In this document: positions 11,190 to 22,357 of the stretch, piece by piece
Layout of the letters: every line of letters begins with the position of its first letter
Position numbering within the stretch: position 1 is the stretch's first letter
DNA from: Psilocybe azurescens
Taxonomy: Eukaryota; Basidiomycota; Agaricomycetes; Agaricales; Agrocybaceae
Length of the DNA: 64,000 nt
Direction: 5' to 3'
NCBI GenBank assembly: GCA_023853785.1
Contig: JAJIRX010000510.1
Location: forward strand, 1,054,001 to 1,118,000
Notes under the pieces: model-generated
What the model was told of the DNA's origin: nothing
What the model saw: the letters and a program-made list of their open reading frames with translations, nothing else
Database searches by the model: none
Position numbers and translations under genes: made by a program

Positions 11190-13135
11190 TCAAAGGCCAT
11201 AGACCTGCGTTTTCTGAGAATCAACCACCTCCCACTGAAGGAGAAGATTGAGTCTCCCCAAAGCAGGCACATGGCAGATCCAGTTCAGTTTACCGTCTCT
11301 TCCAAGAGCTGAGACATCAGTTCCTGGTTTTTCCGCGCCATTCCACTGAGCATCAATATTATGAGAGACCTTCACAGTAGATGGTGGTTTGCTCGCAATG
11401 GCAGCTGTAGAGGGAGCCGGAAGGGTAAGTGCTGGGCTGATGAGATTGACAATAAGATTTGCATCTTGCGAAACAGGTATCCCATCGATAATTTTGAGCC
11501 CGTCAATCGCAACAAATTTGGTGTTATGTACAGAGATTCGTTGAGAATAGGCGTATTTGAGGGATTTACTGTAGAACCCGGATTCAGAGGCCATCTTCTC
11601 TTGCGAGTGGTAGGTGACCCTGATAGATGGGTCAACGCTAAAATGGAAGGAAGACATCAGCGCCAGAGCTAGAGAACTTAAAATGACTACATCATACCCT
11701 AGGGGACAAGTGAAGACTTCACGTGGGCTGACCCCAGGAATATCAGAACGAGAGATGAAACTTTGGTCAACGTAGACATTGCTGGGTCCGGGAAGAAATG
11801 TATACTCGGAAGAGTTGGTTATTATTGCCTGCGACATACCATGATAATCAGTCAACAAAACGCGCGGACGTCAACTGGACTGCAGCTTACCTCAAGATGA
11901 ACTTGAGTATCGCCCTTGGGTATGCACACCCACGATATCTTACCCTCCAGCTTGAGATCCGCAATGGTTACGCCATGCTCGTCCTCGTCGCTCGGAATAG
12001 TGGTCAATCCAGGAACGCGGAAAGTGGCGTTGACATGCCCTTTCGAAGTGACCGACGCGACCTCAACTTCCAAGAACTCTTCGTCTTCCTCGTCACGCAG
12101 AATTTTACGATGCCTTTTTGCGCCCCCCCTTCCTAGACCTCTTCCGCCACTAGTGGGTGCCTGGTAGGATATATTCCAGGGTTGGAGGAGAGGAAGTTCG
12201 ACGCCAAATGTTGGAGATGCTGTTTCCAAGATGATTGGAACGTTGTCCCAGATCTTTTGAACATACAATGAGAATGATAGACTGGTATATGATACAACGT
12301 GTTCACCTCTCCTGTTCTCTGACTAATGTTAGCTTTATAGATGACCTGTACAGGGGCGTCCGGAGTCTGCGTGTCGACTCGGATATCGTACACTGCATTC
12401 CAATCGGCATGGGACACAGCTGTGCGCTGAAAGTGAGAAAAAAACCACTTAGTTGTAATATTTGATCTCTTAGCATACCATAAATCAATATAATCTCCAA
12501 TTCAGCGGGAGAATCCGCAACCAATCCCACAACGACGTTTGTTCGTAATTTTTTGTTTTCGACCGTATTCTCGAGTCTGTCAGTCTCTTGATTGATCGAT
12601 GCTTTTATTCCTTCCAGTTCTTTCTGAATTTCCAAGATCTTGTCGTCCCATTTCTCTTCAGTGGTGTCGTAGATGTCCATGGCTTCCCCGAGCTTGGATA
12701 CGTCAAGGTGTTCGATAGAAATGTTGCCCATGTATTTATCGACTGCCTGGAGCGCTTTACGGCAGCGCTGCAAGGCGTTGTTGGCTCGCTCCTTCTTGGC
12801 GTTTAGTTCCTCTAACAGAGGGGATGTTTCCTTGGGTTCTTCCATTTCGGCTTTGAAGGCAGTGACCCCCTGAATAATGGCAGCGCCTCGTCCTTCTACC
12901 CTGTAGAATAGTCGTCAGAGTGCCAGTAGTTCTAGGAGGATTTGGACACTCGCCTGAGGGACTCGTGGTCGACAACATTGGGCAAGTGGGATAAGGTGAG
13001 TTTAGTTTGCCCAGCAGCGACAGAAACCTTATATGAACGAGTAATCTGAGCATGAGTTCTATACAAGTTGATGTTGGTAATCTTGCTATCGTCAATCGAG
13101 CTGAAAGATATATAATGTACAGCGACAGGATCCAT
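11190..13135 (-). CDS. DUF4140/DUF4139-type ('mucoidy inhibitor A-like') protein, copy A
   Basis: Member of the DUF4139 family, named after bacterial mucoidy inhibitor A-like proteins; the biochemical role is unknown. The N-terminal DUF4140-like part (DSKITNINLYRTHAQITRSY; AAGQTKLTLSHLPNVV) is followed by a long coiled coil (about residues 90-190, KKERANNALQRCRKALQA). The C-terminal beta-rich DUF4139 region has VYDIRVDTQTPDAPVQVIY, ATFRVPGLTTIPSDEDEHGV, FLPGPSNVYVDQSFISRS and ends LLLQWEVVDSQKTQVYGL. A basic/acidic low-complexity insert sits in the middle (KRHRKILRDEEDEE). The ATG at 13135 is chosen because the frame upstream starts only at GTG. Intron 12901-12953 uses a GC donor (GCGAGT). 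This is the only frame-intact copy in the window. The neighbouring lectin gene is on the same strand, an arrangement repeated at 31-38 kb. Confidence 0.8.
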
Positions 13136-13208
13136 CACGGACGTTGTGGAAGGCGGTGGTAATGGTATGAGGGAAAGATGTAGAAGATCTGTGGGTTATA
13201 TGGGCGCG

Positions 13209-13216
13209 TTTATATA
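13209..13216 (-). promoter_or_regulatory. TATA box of DUF4139 copy A
   Basis: On the minus strand TATATAAA is followed directly by CGCG, about 75 bases before the ATG at 13135. The broken copy at 34657 has a very similar TATAAAAACGCG upstream. Confidence 0.5.
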
Positions 13217-14333
13217 GGATTCGGCACGGTTTCGGGACCGCAAGAGGAGCGTGAAAGCTTGTGACACGGCATGGGGATGACTCGTGTAAGCCCGGCGCGT
13301 GTCAGAGGTGAAGAAATGTCGCCTCAGTCACATGGGATATGGGATGGATCACATGAGGTTTGCATAGGCGCGACCCGGCAAACGCGTTTTACCATCTGTT
13401 CTTTGCTTTTTAGGGAGCCCGGAGCCAGAGTAGCAAATTCTTAAATCAAAATCAAAGAATATTCTCTGCCTGCGATCAAAATCTGCAGCACCTGGTCACA
13501 AATACTGATTTAGCACCGGTTTTCCGAAGGAAGGGATAGCAACCCACACCAAGCACTGAATGATACCTCTTGTTCTCCGTGGGGCTCAAGTACACCAGAA
13601 ATCTTCGAGGAGACATAATGGACAACATCGGCAGAAACATAATACGTTAGTCGATTTAAACTCCCTGGACCATAAATCTCCAGTCAGTGTGAAGTCTTGA
13701 CGTCTGACTCTTGCAAGTTAGTTGAAGTGACAAACTGAGTCCTGGCCATCGGAGTAACTGTAATATAGGACTTGTGTTCATTTGAGCAAATAGACCTATT
13801 GTATTTGAAGGCAGCATAGTTGAGAGAGGTAAGCAAGAACAAAGGAAACTCAGAATTCGGATTCGTCGATGGCCCACAACACGTGTTGACCTCCCCTAAA
13901 TTCAAATAAGTCGGAGTTTCGCCATGTTTCGCCAGTGACCCACACCCGTCGCGACTTGCTATCAGTATTCAGTACTCAACAGTTGCAACAAAATTTCAGA
14001 GCATCAACGCCCGCAATGATTCTATCTCAAAGCTTCCAGAGAGGGATCGTATATCTTTGACTGTTGCATTCAAATTCAGTTGAATCACGTCCCCACTGCG
14101 ACACACTCTTTGCACGATTGATAAAAGGCCGAAAACATTTAACTGCATAGAATCGTCTTAAAGAACACGAAAGTGCTTAAATGTGAGTTGTGTTAATTCA
14201 GATTTACATTGATTTACAACTAATCAAAAACAATATCTTCTGTTTGAACATACGTCCGCGAAAGTCTGAAAACTTTGTCTTGGAATCTTCGGGCATGAAC
14301 ATATCATGTCGCTTTGTCGTTAAAATTCAGAGT
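13217..14333. other. intergenic region
   Basis: Roughly 1.1 kb between DUF4139 copy A and the lectin. Open frames at 13656-13905 (minus) and 14190-14381 (plus) show no recognisable motif. Nothing else supported. Confidence 0.4.
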
Positions 14334-15074
14334 CTAAACTGTAATCCAACAAAAGCGTCAGCTGGACCAGAATCCATTTAAATATTTGGACTTACCTTGT
14401 TGAAAGTACCAGACCTGGTTTGGGCCCTCCCATTGTCCCCAGATGGCTATGGGAGTACCAGGATTGGGGTTCCCGTGGCTCGTCAAATCGACGTTGTGCC
14501 AGGAGTCGGGAACTTTGATTCTACACGTGCTGCGTTAGCCTAATACTTTAAAATTCCAGATATGTCGCTCTAGATCCCAGTGCGGCAACTGCATCGCATC
14601 GCATCGCCAAAAAGCTGGGACGGACGGACTTGAGATTCTGCTTACCGAATGCCGTTCTGATCTTCAGAGTCTGGGATGAGCTCCCAGACGTAGTGGTCGT
14701 CCGAGCCAACCACGGACACATTGTCGTTGGGACCCGCCCCGCCAAGGCTCAGATATTTTCCGTTGCCGACGTTCTTAATATGCCAGCCCCCTCCACCCGG
14801 ATGGTCTCCCACTAAAAAAGGTCCACAAGTAAGAACACACAAGAACATAAGACCGAGATGGGGTGCACACACCTGTTGATTCGTTCCGTTGTGACGTTCC
14901 CAGCCGCTGACTGCATGAATAGATGACGGACGTCAATGTCTGTGCTCGAGTAGCGCAATGCAAGATACAGATGTACATACCGCTGTGATTGTCAGTGCCG
15001 GAGAGATCGATTACGGTTCCTGCTTTCTTGTTAACGATGACGTAGCGCGCTTCGGATTCAATGTTGACAGACAT
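14334..15074 (-). CDS. beta-trefoil (ricin B-type fold) lectin-like protein, copy 1
   Basis: Small intracellular carbohydrate-binding-type protein with no signal peptide, about 145 residues, four coding exons. The start is MSVNIESEARYVIVNKKAG. Conserved blocks are VIDLSGTD, GWERHNGTNQQ, GWHIKNVGNGKYLSLGG, VGSDDHYVWEL, NVDLTSHGNPNPGTPIAIWG and a final NQVWYF motif, as in small agaricomycete lectins of the RicinB_lectin_2/CBM13 type. The stop is split from the main frame by an intron (TAG at 14334-14336), as in copies 2 and 3. The frame changes once inside the C5 run at 14787-14791, so either the copy is damaged or the base count is wrong. The sugar ligand is unknown; such lectins are often discussed as fungal defence proteins, but that is inference here. 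Confidence 0.8.
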
Positions 15075-15117
15075 GTTTGCTTGAAGAAAAGGGATGGTGG
15101 GTGGGGTGTGTCCGAGC

Positions 15118-15125
15118 CTTATATA
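15118..15125 (-). promoter_or_regulatory. TATA box of lectin copy 1
   Basis: TATATAAG on the minus strand, about 44 bases upstream of the ATG at 15074. The spacing is the same as for lectin copies 2 and 3. Confidence 0.5.
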
Positions 15126-15896
15126 CCATTCACGCCCTTCGACCTCCTTCGACCGATTTCCATTGCGTTCATTGCGATCATGAGATCAAACCACGAGTCT
15201 GGAACTTGGTAGACGATGGATTATAGATCTCGAGGAGGGCCGAGAAATCATAATATTCTCCCAATCGAGCGAACAGGTAAAGATTTCCACTGATCGAAAC
15301 CCTTTCCGGTGCGGTTAGTATTTGGACTCTCACAGAATGGGCTGGAGAAGACAGGGAATTGCGAAGTGGATCAGGCCAAGCGTGTAAGTTTATCTTGTGT
15401 CACAAGTGGCCAAGTTCCTTGCGTATGGCATACTTTTAATTTGCATGACAAAGAAAGCATCGATCTTACTGTTTTCTCTAATAACTGAGATTTGACTGGC
15501 CGAATGGACTCTAGAGATGCGAGATGCTGTCATCATAGAACCTATATTGTAGTTGACATCTCATCACATGTACCTCTGAGAACCTTCCAAGGCACTGAAA
15601 GTTATATCAAGCCCTTTGACAAGGTTAGATTACGCACCAGCAGGTTGGAACAAGACAAAGAACACTCAAAGAATTGCGGAGAAAGACGCCATCGCCGAGG
15701 CTTGATCATCACGATTTGACCCTCGAACTTTTGGCAGGCCATCCAGCGCTCTATTGAGCTTCGACGTGGAGCGATGCATAATTAATGAAACGTAGGGAAG
15801 ATAAAACCAATGCATTGCCCTGAGGGCTTTTTAGCGATTGGGTAGCATAGTAAGCGTACCGTAGCAGATTTAAAAATACACTCTTCATCTTTCAGA
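15126..15896. other. intergenic region
   Basis: Upstream of lectin copy 1 and downstream of the UCH gene. A 75-codon plus-strand frame at 15492-15719 has no recognisable feature. Confidence 0.4.
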
Positions 15897-16628
15897 TTAG
15901 ACCACATTTGGGGCCAGAGCTAAGCAAGAGAACCTCAGATCACCGCCCTTTTCTCTCTCGATATCCATCAATCTTCCCAGTCCCATATTTAGCGCCGCCT
16001 CACTAAGTACATCCTCGTTCTCAGCTAGAACTCCCCTGTCCAACGGACCTTTCCTTATCCCTTCCAATTCATACAGATGGCCATCTTTGGCTTTGACAAA
16101 CGCGACAAAGTGATGCCCTAGATGATCCGCATCCTCTGCACTAGGAGCAATTGTATCCCCCAGCTTTGCGGCTGCTTCGTGGGCTGCTTCGAGGACGTCT
16201 GAATCTTCCAGTACGGCTGCGCGTTCTTTCATCTTCAAAGGTATAGCTTTATGCATGATCTTGTCTAGCTCACTCCCTGGGATGATCTTTTCCTTTGCCT
16301 CTGGGCTGTTGATAACGCAGTGAATGAGACCAATCGACCCGCACGCGTGTCGGATGGTCTGGTTGAACCATATAACAGGTTCGGACGATCCGGATTTGGT
16401 GTATTCCTCCTTTGGCCCGTCTTCATCCTCTCTGAGTTGCTTCCATGTTGGAGTGAGAGGTATAATGACCAGTAACGCGTAGGCTGGTCGAGGAATGAGA
16501 GAGAGGAGCCCCGGGTCGGATATTGAGTACACGTCATAGAATGCGAGGTCCTTGGAGAGGCCTAGTTCGTATGCGAGCTGGTTTACTGCCTCAGGATTGT
16601 TCTCTGTGATAGTAACATGATTATTCAT
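15897..16628 (-). CDS. ubiquitin carboxyl-terminal hydrolase, UCH family (peptidase C12, UCHL3/YUH1-like)
   Basis: Cysteine protease that removes small adducts from ubiquitin, probably cytosolic. Single exon, 243 residues, close to the usual 220-240. The N-terminal ENNPEAVNQLAYELGL matches the family's opening strand and helix. The oxyanion Gln90 and nucleophile Cys96 sit in NQTIRHACGSIGLIH, and the catalytic His173 in GHHFVAF. Where most UCH enzymes have Asp (LYELDG) this protein reads LYELEG, with Glu189, followed by RKGPLDRG. The ATG at 16628 follows in-frame stops and starts just before the conserved ENNPEA. It is the only intronless gene here besides small ORFs. Confidence 0.9.
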   Translation of the reverse strand: MNNHVTITENNPEAVNQLAYELGLSKDLAFYDVYSISDPGLLSLIPRPAYALLVIIPLTPTWKQLREDEDGPKEEYTKSGSSEPVIWFNQTIRHACGSIGLIHCVINSPEAKEKIIPGSELDKIMHKAIPLKMKERAAVLEDSDVLEAAHEAAAKLGDTIAPSAEDADHLGHHFVAFVKAKDGHLYELEGIRKGPLDRGVLAENEDVLSEAALNMGLGRLMDIEREKGGDLRFSCLALAPNVV

Positions 16629-17365
16629 GTATCCAATGCGAAACTTGTTTTTCCTTGCGTACCCAACACCGTGAAAGTTTTGGTTGGCATTTTGAGCGTT
16701 AGAGGTGTCGTGATCCAGTTCAGTCTATTCAAAGTGTACTTGTAGGCTGTACTCGAGTAGCTCACAGAGGAGACGAACGTATATACGTTGCCTGAAATAG
16801 GGGCACATGACGTTGTTGACTGACTAAAACATCGGAGTTTCCAAGGCGACGGCTGCGGCTGCGGCATTGTGGCCGAGTACCTGAGGGTTCGGCGGCTTCG
16901 AAGGTCATGGAGCACTGATTGAGCAATCCCCGAACAGCGAGGAGCTCCATTCTTTCCTTTCTTCTCGTCGGTCGTGGTACTCTGAAGATAGTTTTCAACC
17001 AACATTTACCTGTTGAAAACATTTCAGCCTGATTCAGATCGCAACATTACAGGCTTGGGACCCACTACGCACAGTTTGACCTCGTTGTGTCTTGTCTGCT
17101 TTATACCTATTAGTATTACAGAGGTGGGAATATATTCTTATCAGTTCTATGGGATACTCACTTATTTTATCAGCATAACGTTCATCGGATATACTTTCTA
17201 TCATAATTCATCAAGGAATTACCATACCGGCAACGAAAATTGCTCCTTTTGATCCCGTTTCTGAAACGGCATCTTTTCTCCTACAACCACCACCAACCTA
17301 TCTCAAAAAGTTCGACACGTCCTTTCGTTGACGACCTTTAGCGCCAGACGCGAGAGAGACGAAAA
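16629..17365. other. divergent promoter region, UCH / mannosyltransferase
   Basis: Open frames at 16625-17022 (minus) and 17013-17252 (plus) show no domain. They are best read as chance frames in a shared promoter region. Confidence 0.4.
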
Positions 17366-19280
17366 ATGAATACCTCTGCACGATATATCATCATTATTGT
17401 TGTCCTCGTTGTGAGTTCTTCATCATTCATTCGTTCATTCTAAAGCCTAATAACAACTCATCACAACAGATATCCATTCACTATATTGTCAGCTTCACCC
17501 ACGAGTCCTACGGCCGTGCCACCTCTCTTTCGAACCTCAAAAACAAACTCATTCCCGGATCCAGCTCCACCCCAGCGTCGGACACGCTCGAGAACTTCCC
17601 TTCATACCCTTCGGAGCCATATGGAGGCCATACTAACGAGACACTCGTCACCGACTACCATGCGAACGCTACTTTTGTCATCCTTGCACGGAACAACGAC
17701 CTGAACGGCGCTGTCCGGAGCATAAGGGAAATCGAGGACAGATTCAACAGACGATACAGATACCCATACGTGTTTTTGAACGAGGAGCCGTTCACAGAGG
17801 AGTTTAAGAGGTCTGTTCTCCTTAATGTTCATTCATTTTCACCATGTCATCACATCACTCCTCTTGCACCTACTTCTGGAGTCTGATCAACGTCTGATAT
17901 CCATTCTCGTCGTTCTACAGCCGCATTTCCGTCCTCACCTCCTCCAAGGTCGAGTTCGGCCAGATCCCCAAGGAACACTGGTACCAGCCCGACTCAATTG
18001 ACGAGGCCAAAGCAAAGGCCGGCCGCGACAAGATGGAGGAGCAGAACATCATCTACGGAGGCAGTGTGTCCTACCGAAACATGTGTCGTTTCAATTCAGG
18101 CGTAAGTCATGCTGTGCGTTCTTGATGACACGTTCAATGACACCGTTGAATAGTTCTTCTTCAAACACCCGCTGATGCTGAAGTACCGCTGGTATTGGCG
18201 CATTGAGTGAGTGCCGTAATCTCCTATTTTTCCTGCCACGGTCTTCCGTTGCCGAACGTGGTCTTGTTCTATTTTTACCACGACATCGTCGTCATCCATT
18301 ATGTCCCTCCACTCCTGGAGGACATAGACTGGTATCCATATTTTCCAAACCGCTTTTCTCATAGACGTCAAATTCGAGCCGGACATAATCTGACAAACTT
18401 TCTTTTTTCTTTACATGATAGACCTGATGTTCACTTCCACTGCGACATTCTATACGATCCCTTCGTGTTCATGGAGAAGCAGAAGAAAGTCTATTGTACG
18501 TTGTCAATTTCTCTCCGCCATTCTCAATTCGCTCATCAGGTTTCACGTCGTTCAGCATTCACGATCACCATGTACGAGTATCAAGCCACGATACCTACTC
18601 TCTGGGGCCATGTCATGGGTCGGTTTCCTTCTCCACTTTCTTCTCTTTTCGCACTCAAGATCTTTTGCAGACTTCGTGAAACTCCACCCCGAATACATTG
18701 CAAAAGACAACTCGCTCGGGTTCATGTCGACCGATAACGGGGCGACTTACAATCTCTGCCATTGTGCGTTTTCCTTTCTTCCTCTCTTTTCGCTATCTAC
18801 ATACGACATACTGACTTGCTGCTGGATCGACAGTCTGGAGTAACTTTGAAGTTGCGGACATGGAATTCTGGCGCGGGCCCGCATACACCGCCTTCTTCGA
18901 GTACCTCGACAGGCAAGGAGGGTTCTACTACGAAGTGCGTCCCCATCGCTATTTATTCTATGTGTATTTCCGCGTACTAAATGACTCCATTCTTCAACAG
19001 CGCTGGGGCGACGCGCCCGTACACTCCATCGCCGCTGCGCTCTTCGCCTCCCGCGACCAGATCCAATTCTTCGACGACATCGGGTACGAGCATAACCCAT
19101 ACACGCACTGTCCCAAAGGCAAAGGCGCCTGGGAGAAGGGCAAGTGCTCGTGTGATCCTCTGAAGAGCTTCGGTGCGTTTGTCTCTGTTGCTTCTCCGGC
19201 GGGTGCTTGCTGACCGTCGTTCTTTAGACTACGATGGGTATTCGTGTATGAGCAAGTGGGATCGGTTCATTGAACAGTGA
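17366..19280 (+). CDS. alpha-1,2-mannosyltransferase, KTR/KRE2/MNT1 family (GT15)
   Basis: Golgi type II membrane enzyme that adds alpha-1,2-mannose to N- or O-linked glycans using GDP-mannose. A short cytoplasmic tail and signal anchor (MNTSARYIIIIVVLV then ISIHYIVSF) are split by the first intron. The catalytic domain shows ATFVILARNNDLNGAVRSI, YPYVFLNEEPFTEEFK, YRWYWRIEPDVHFHCDI (metal/nucleotide site), MYEYQATIPTLW, YNLCHFWSNFEVADMEFW (with the family's conserved Glu) and RWGDAPVHSIAAALF, ending CMSKWDRFIEQ. About nine exons; all introns are near 50-70 nt except 18207-18421, which is 215 nt and splits the EPDVHFHCDI motif. The stem is short and Ser/Pro-rich. No frame break. Confidence 0.93.
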
Positions 19281-20766
19281 ATTATAGAGCGATCATTTTC
19301 GAGGACTGGACGGATTATGATACATTGTATGTATACCATATGTGGAGGATTGTGCGTAAGCTGGCTATGTAAGGAAACTGATACCAGGCCATGAGGATCA
19401 CCTCTAACGCCTGTCGCTATCCTACAATGGTCCTGACTGATGTATGAAGGAGGGAGGATCTTATTGATGGGTGTTGATATTTATAATCTAGTTGCTAGCT
19501 TGCTTTATGTACTTTGTTGTATCTATGTACATATACACTGCAGGATAGCCGTATAATTTGTTTTGATTTGAAATCAACAAAGGAACATAAGTGTTGCCTC
19601 CTACAATAATTCTGCATCTACATCGACAAGCTAAAAAGACTGAGATAAATAGAATCAAAAAGAAATTCGCGTACGGGGAGTCGGACCCGGAGCCACCGCG
19701 CTCATGGTCACGTGACATGTGATCAAATCCCTGAAAAATGTGAAAGGCGGTAATGTTAACCGTTACACCATACACGATACATGTCTTCAGCTGATCCCTT
19801 GCAGTCCGGATCTGCGGATGATGTTCGGAGGCAAAGTTGAGACACTGTGCACTCCCCGACCTCCAGCGTCTGACGTCAGGGAAACTAAATCGAATGGAAA
19901 TCTGGAACACGATTGAGAGGCGATAGGAAACGAGACTCGGAATCCTACGTCTTCATCCCATTATTGACAACCATGAGCGCCAATATCTTTCGAAAATCCG
20001 CCGAGCCTATCGTCCGAAGGAACATCATCCCACACCACGTTCAATCGGTATCCACGATCATTCAATTCCCATCTTTGTGTCGCCCACAGCGGAACTCACA
20101 CAAATTGCATACCATCGGCATGTTGAAAGAGGACCAAAAGAAATAACGCGCAAGCCCCGCAGCGAGCCGCACAGGCCGCTTGCAACTTCGGGGGGATTAC
20201 AGTGGGTTTGGAACGAACTCGGAGGAGTACCATTGTTTGGATACGGATCCAACGAGTGAGACGTCGCCATATGAGTTTCCAAGGAACAGTGGGAGGCAGT
20301 TAAGGTATGGTGGGATGCAATCCCTAAGGGGTCCCTGGGATGGGAGCTGGAAAAAGCCGACCGCGGAGGCGGAGTATGGGAACAAGAAGATTGGACGGAT
20401 TTTGTAGATAGGTGAGTTGGTGTTTTTGAATTTTGTGATGTAGGGAGAGATGTTGATTTGTTCACGTAGTTGTTGTGGGATTTACGCAATGCGCCTCTGA
20501 ATACTTATCTTACATGCGTATACTCTTCGAGCATACAAATATTCCTGCAATTCTTCTGTGATATATATATCGATATAAAACTCTAATGGAGTATGGAGTA
20601 CCTCTATCTTTAGCGTCCCAGCGCAAGTGTTCCATTTTTGGATTCCATCATAAGCCAAACATCTGTCTGGCCTCGTGTGCAATTTTATTTCGACATATCT
20701 AGCTTCTACCCCCACCATCTTCCTGCGCTATCAAATACGCAACAGGACCTTCACTGGCGTAATAGT
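19281..20766. other. intergenic region with one doubtful small gene
   Basis: Contains 3' sequence of the mannosyltransferase, a palindromic CACGTG at about 19710 and the doubtful reading frame described separately. The minus-strand frames at 19488-19910 and 20058-20489 have no motif or signal and look like chance frames. Confidence 0.4.
19927..20259 (+). other. possible small mitochondrial-type protein gene, frame unresolved
   Basis: Two overlapping frames compete. One starts at ATG 19973 (MSANIFRKSAEPIVRRN), resembling a short mitochondrial presequence. The other is open from 19927 to the TGA at 20257-20259 without an ATG and reads TQIAYHRHVERGPKEI then GGLQWVWNELGGVPLFGYG, which has protein-like composition. 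I could not link them by a credible intron; a single-base error is possible. Not recognised. Confidence 0.25.
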
Positions 20767-21794
20767 ATGTCAAGATCCTCGATTCCAGAGGACCCGTCTT
20801 CTGATTCCGAGGCTTCGTGGGAAAGAGTAAGCAACGCAGGCTCAACGCCAACCAGAGCTGGATCTCCTAGGCCGAGCGTGATGACGGACGACCACGATCA
20901 GCCGATTCGAAGAGGCTCAGACTATGGGCTGAAGCCTGGAATATACTACATCGAGAATGATCAAAACCGAGATATGGTCATCGACCTGTCTGGTTACGAC
21001 TTTATCACGATTCTAGGTGCGAGTTATTTATACTCTTATTTGTGCAATCGAGATACTTAACGTAGAGAATGCTCCTTGGGAACAATTTAAAGGTTTTGCA
21101 AAACATGGGGGAGAAAACCAGATGGTATCAAGCTCATTGGACGTTTACAAGGGCCTGTGACTTATCGAGTCATCTTTAGTGGGAGTTCGCTAAATTAGGA
21201 CCGGGATACTCTATAAAAAGTGTGCTCAAAGGGACGTATATCACCTTGCAGACTGGCGCCATAGAGGGAGCTTCGTTGATCGCGTCCCCCTTTCCTGTGA
21301 GCTGGGAGTTGGAGGCAGATGAGTACGAGTCTGGTCTCTGGAGGTGAAATATCACGGCCATCGTTCCGAGATTCGCTATGCACTGACGCCGTTTATATCT
21401 CCAGAATCAGATGGCCAAGAAGCAACTTCGTGTTCGACCTACCGAACATAAATGCAAATGCAGTAAGCATAAATTTTTCTCTTCGATTATCCCTCCTGAA
21501 TGAAACATCCATATCCAGGTGTCGTTGAGAAGCAGCTACCCTTTCAAACCAACTCGTCTCTGGCGATTAGTAGAAGTACAGCCTATGCGGCCCCGCGTCG
21601 ATAACAACATTCTCGAGTTCACCACACATTCTCCAAGAATATTGGAAGCCAAGCCTGCTATACTATCGACTGCTGATACAATCGTGGACGTGGAAGGACC
21701 CAAGTTGGGCGGAAATGGCGAGATGTCCATAACGACGACGACAACGACGGTGACTACTAGTGTTACTACTGTTAAGAGATTAGGCGTGGCCTGA
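20767..21794 (+). CDS. divergent beta-trefoil lectin-like protein with N-terminal extension
   Basis: Distant relative of the three small lectins in this window. After a Ser/Pro/acidic extension of about 55 residues (DPSSDSEASWERVSNAG) come the same landmarks in altered form: YIENDQNRDMVIDLSGYD, FAKHGGENQMWEFAKLG, GYSIKSVLKGTYITLQTG and PVSWELEADEYESGLW. A longer C-terminal tail ends in a Thr-run (ITTTTTTVTTSVTT). Five exons; the intron after VIDLSGYDFITILG, the one after ENQM and the one after ESGLW fall at positions equivalent to introns in the small lectins, supporting common origin. The ATG at 20767 is chosen because an upstream frame to 20638 lacks family similarity. The role is unknown. 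Confidence 0.65.
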
Positions 21795-22357
21795 TTGTGA
21801 AAAGGATGGACTGGATCTGCGTATATCTTCTAATGCTTATTTACGAGAGAGAGATTGGCACTTAAAAGCTTGCCTTTCTCGTAAATCATTTTTTCCATTT
21901 TAATTTTTGATTTAAACTACGACATCGTGATAAGCCTTGATCATGTTCACACTCTTGAATTTTCTATGTGACTGGCGCTTGATGGGCGCTTATTTCATAT
22001 ACATCTCGTTCAGACCAATTTCATCCACGGCGGATAACTACACCCAACAATTCTTGGTGACCAAGCGGTGACTCAAAAATTAACGAAGCAGTTATCCCGA
22101 TGATGCAACTCAAGTACGCACCTGCATCAGGGGAGGTTCCTTGAGTGAGAGGCAAACTTTTAATAGGTTGGGAATCCGCAAGACATAAGACCTGGGGTGA
22201 ACGTGGGTGGGGTTTGCGAATATGAGCTTTTTAATGAGAGTAAAACGATAAAGCGACCAGTTCATCGTTCGAGACTCATATGTATATAGGTTCGAGGAAT
22301 AAGATTCAAATAATTCGTAATCAATTTGACTGAACAACAGAACTCTATGATCAACTG
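21795..22357. other. intergenic region
   Basis: Converging 3' regions of the lectin-like gene and the secreted-protein gene. Nothing else recognised. Confidence 0.4.

Noticed and set aside
19650..19720. tRNA-like T-arm (gggtccgactcccc on the minus strand)
   Set aside because: One mismatch in the T stem, no A-box at the right distance and no matching acceptor stem.
19488..20489. Minus-strand frames of about 140 codons each
   Set aside because: No recognisable domain; composition is low-complexity Ser/Thr/His and they overlap plus-strand candidates.
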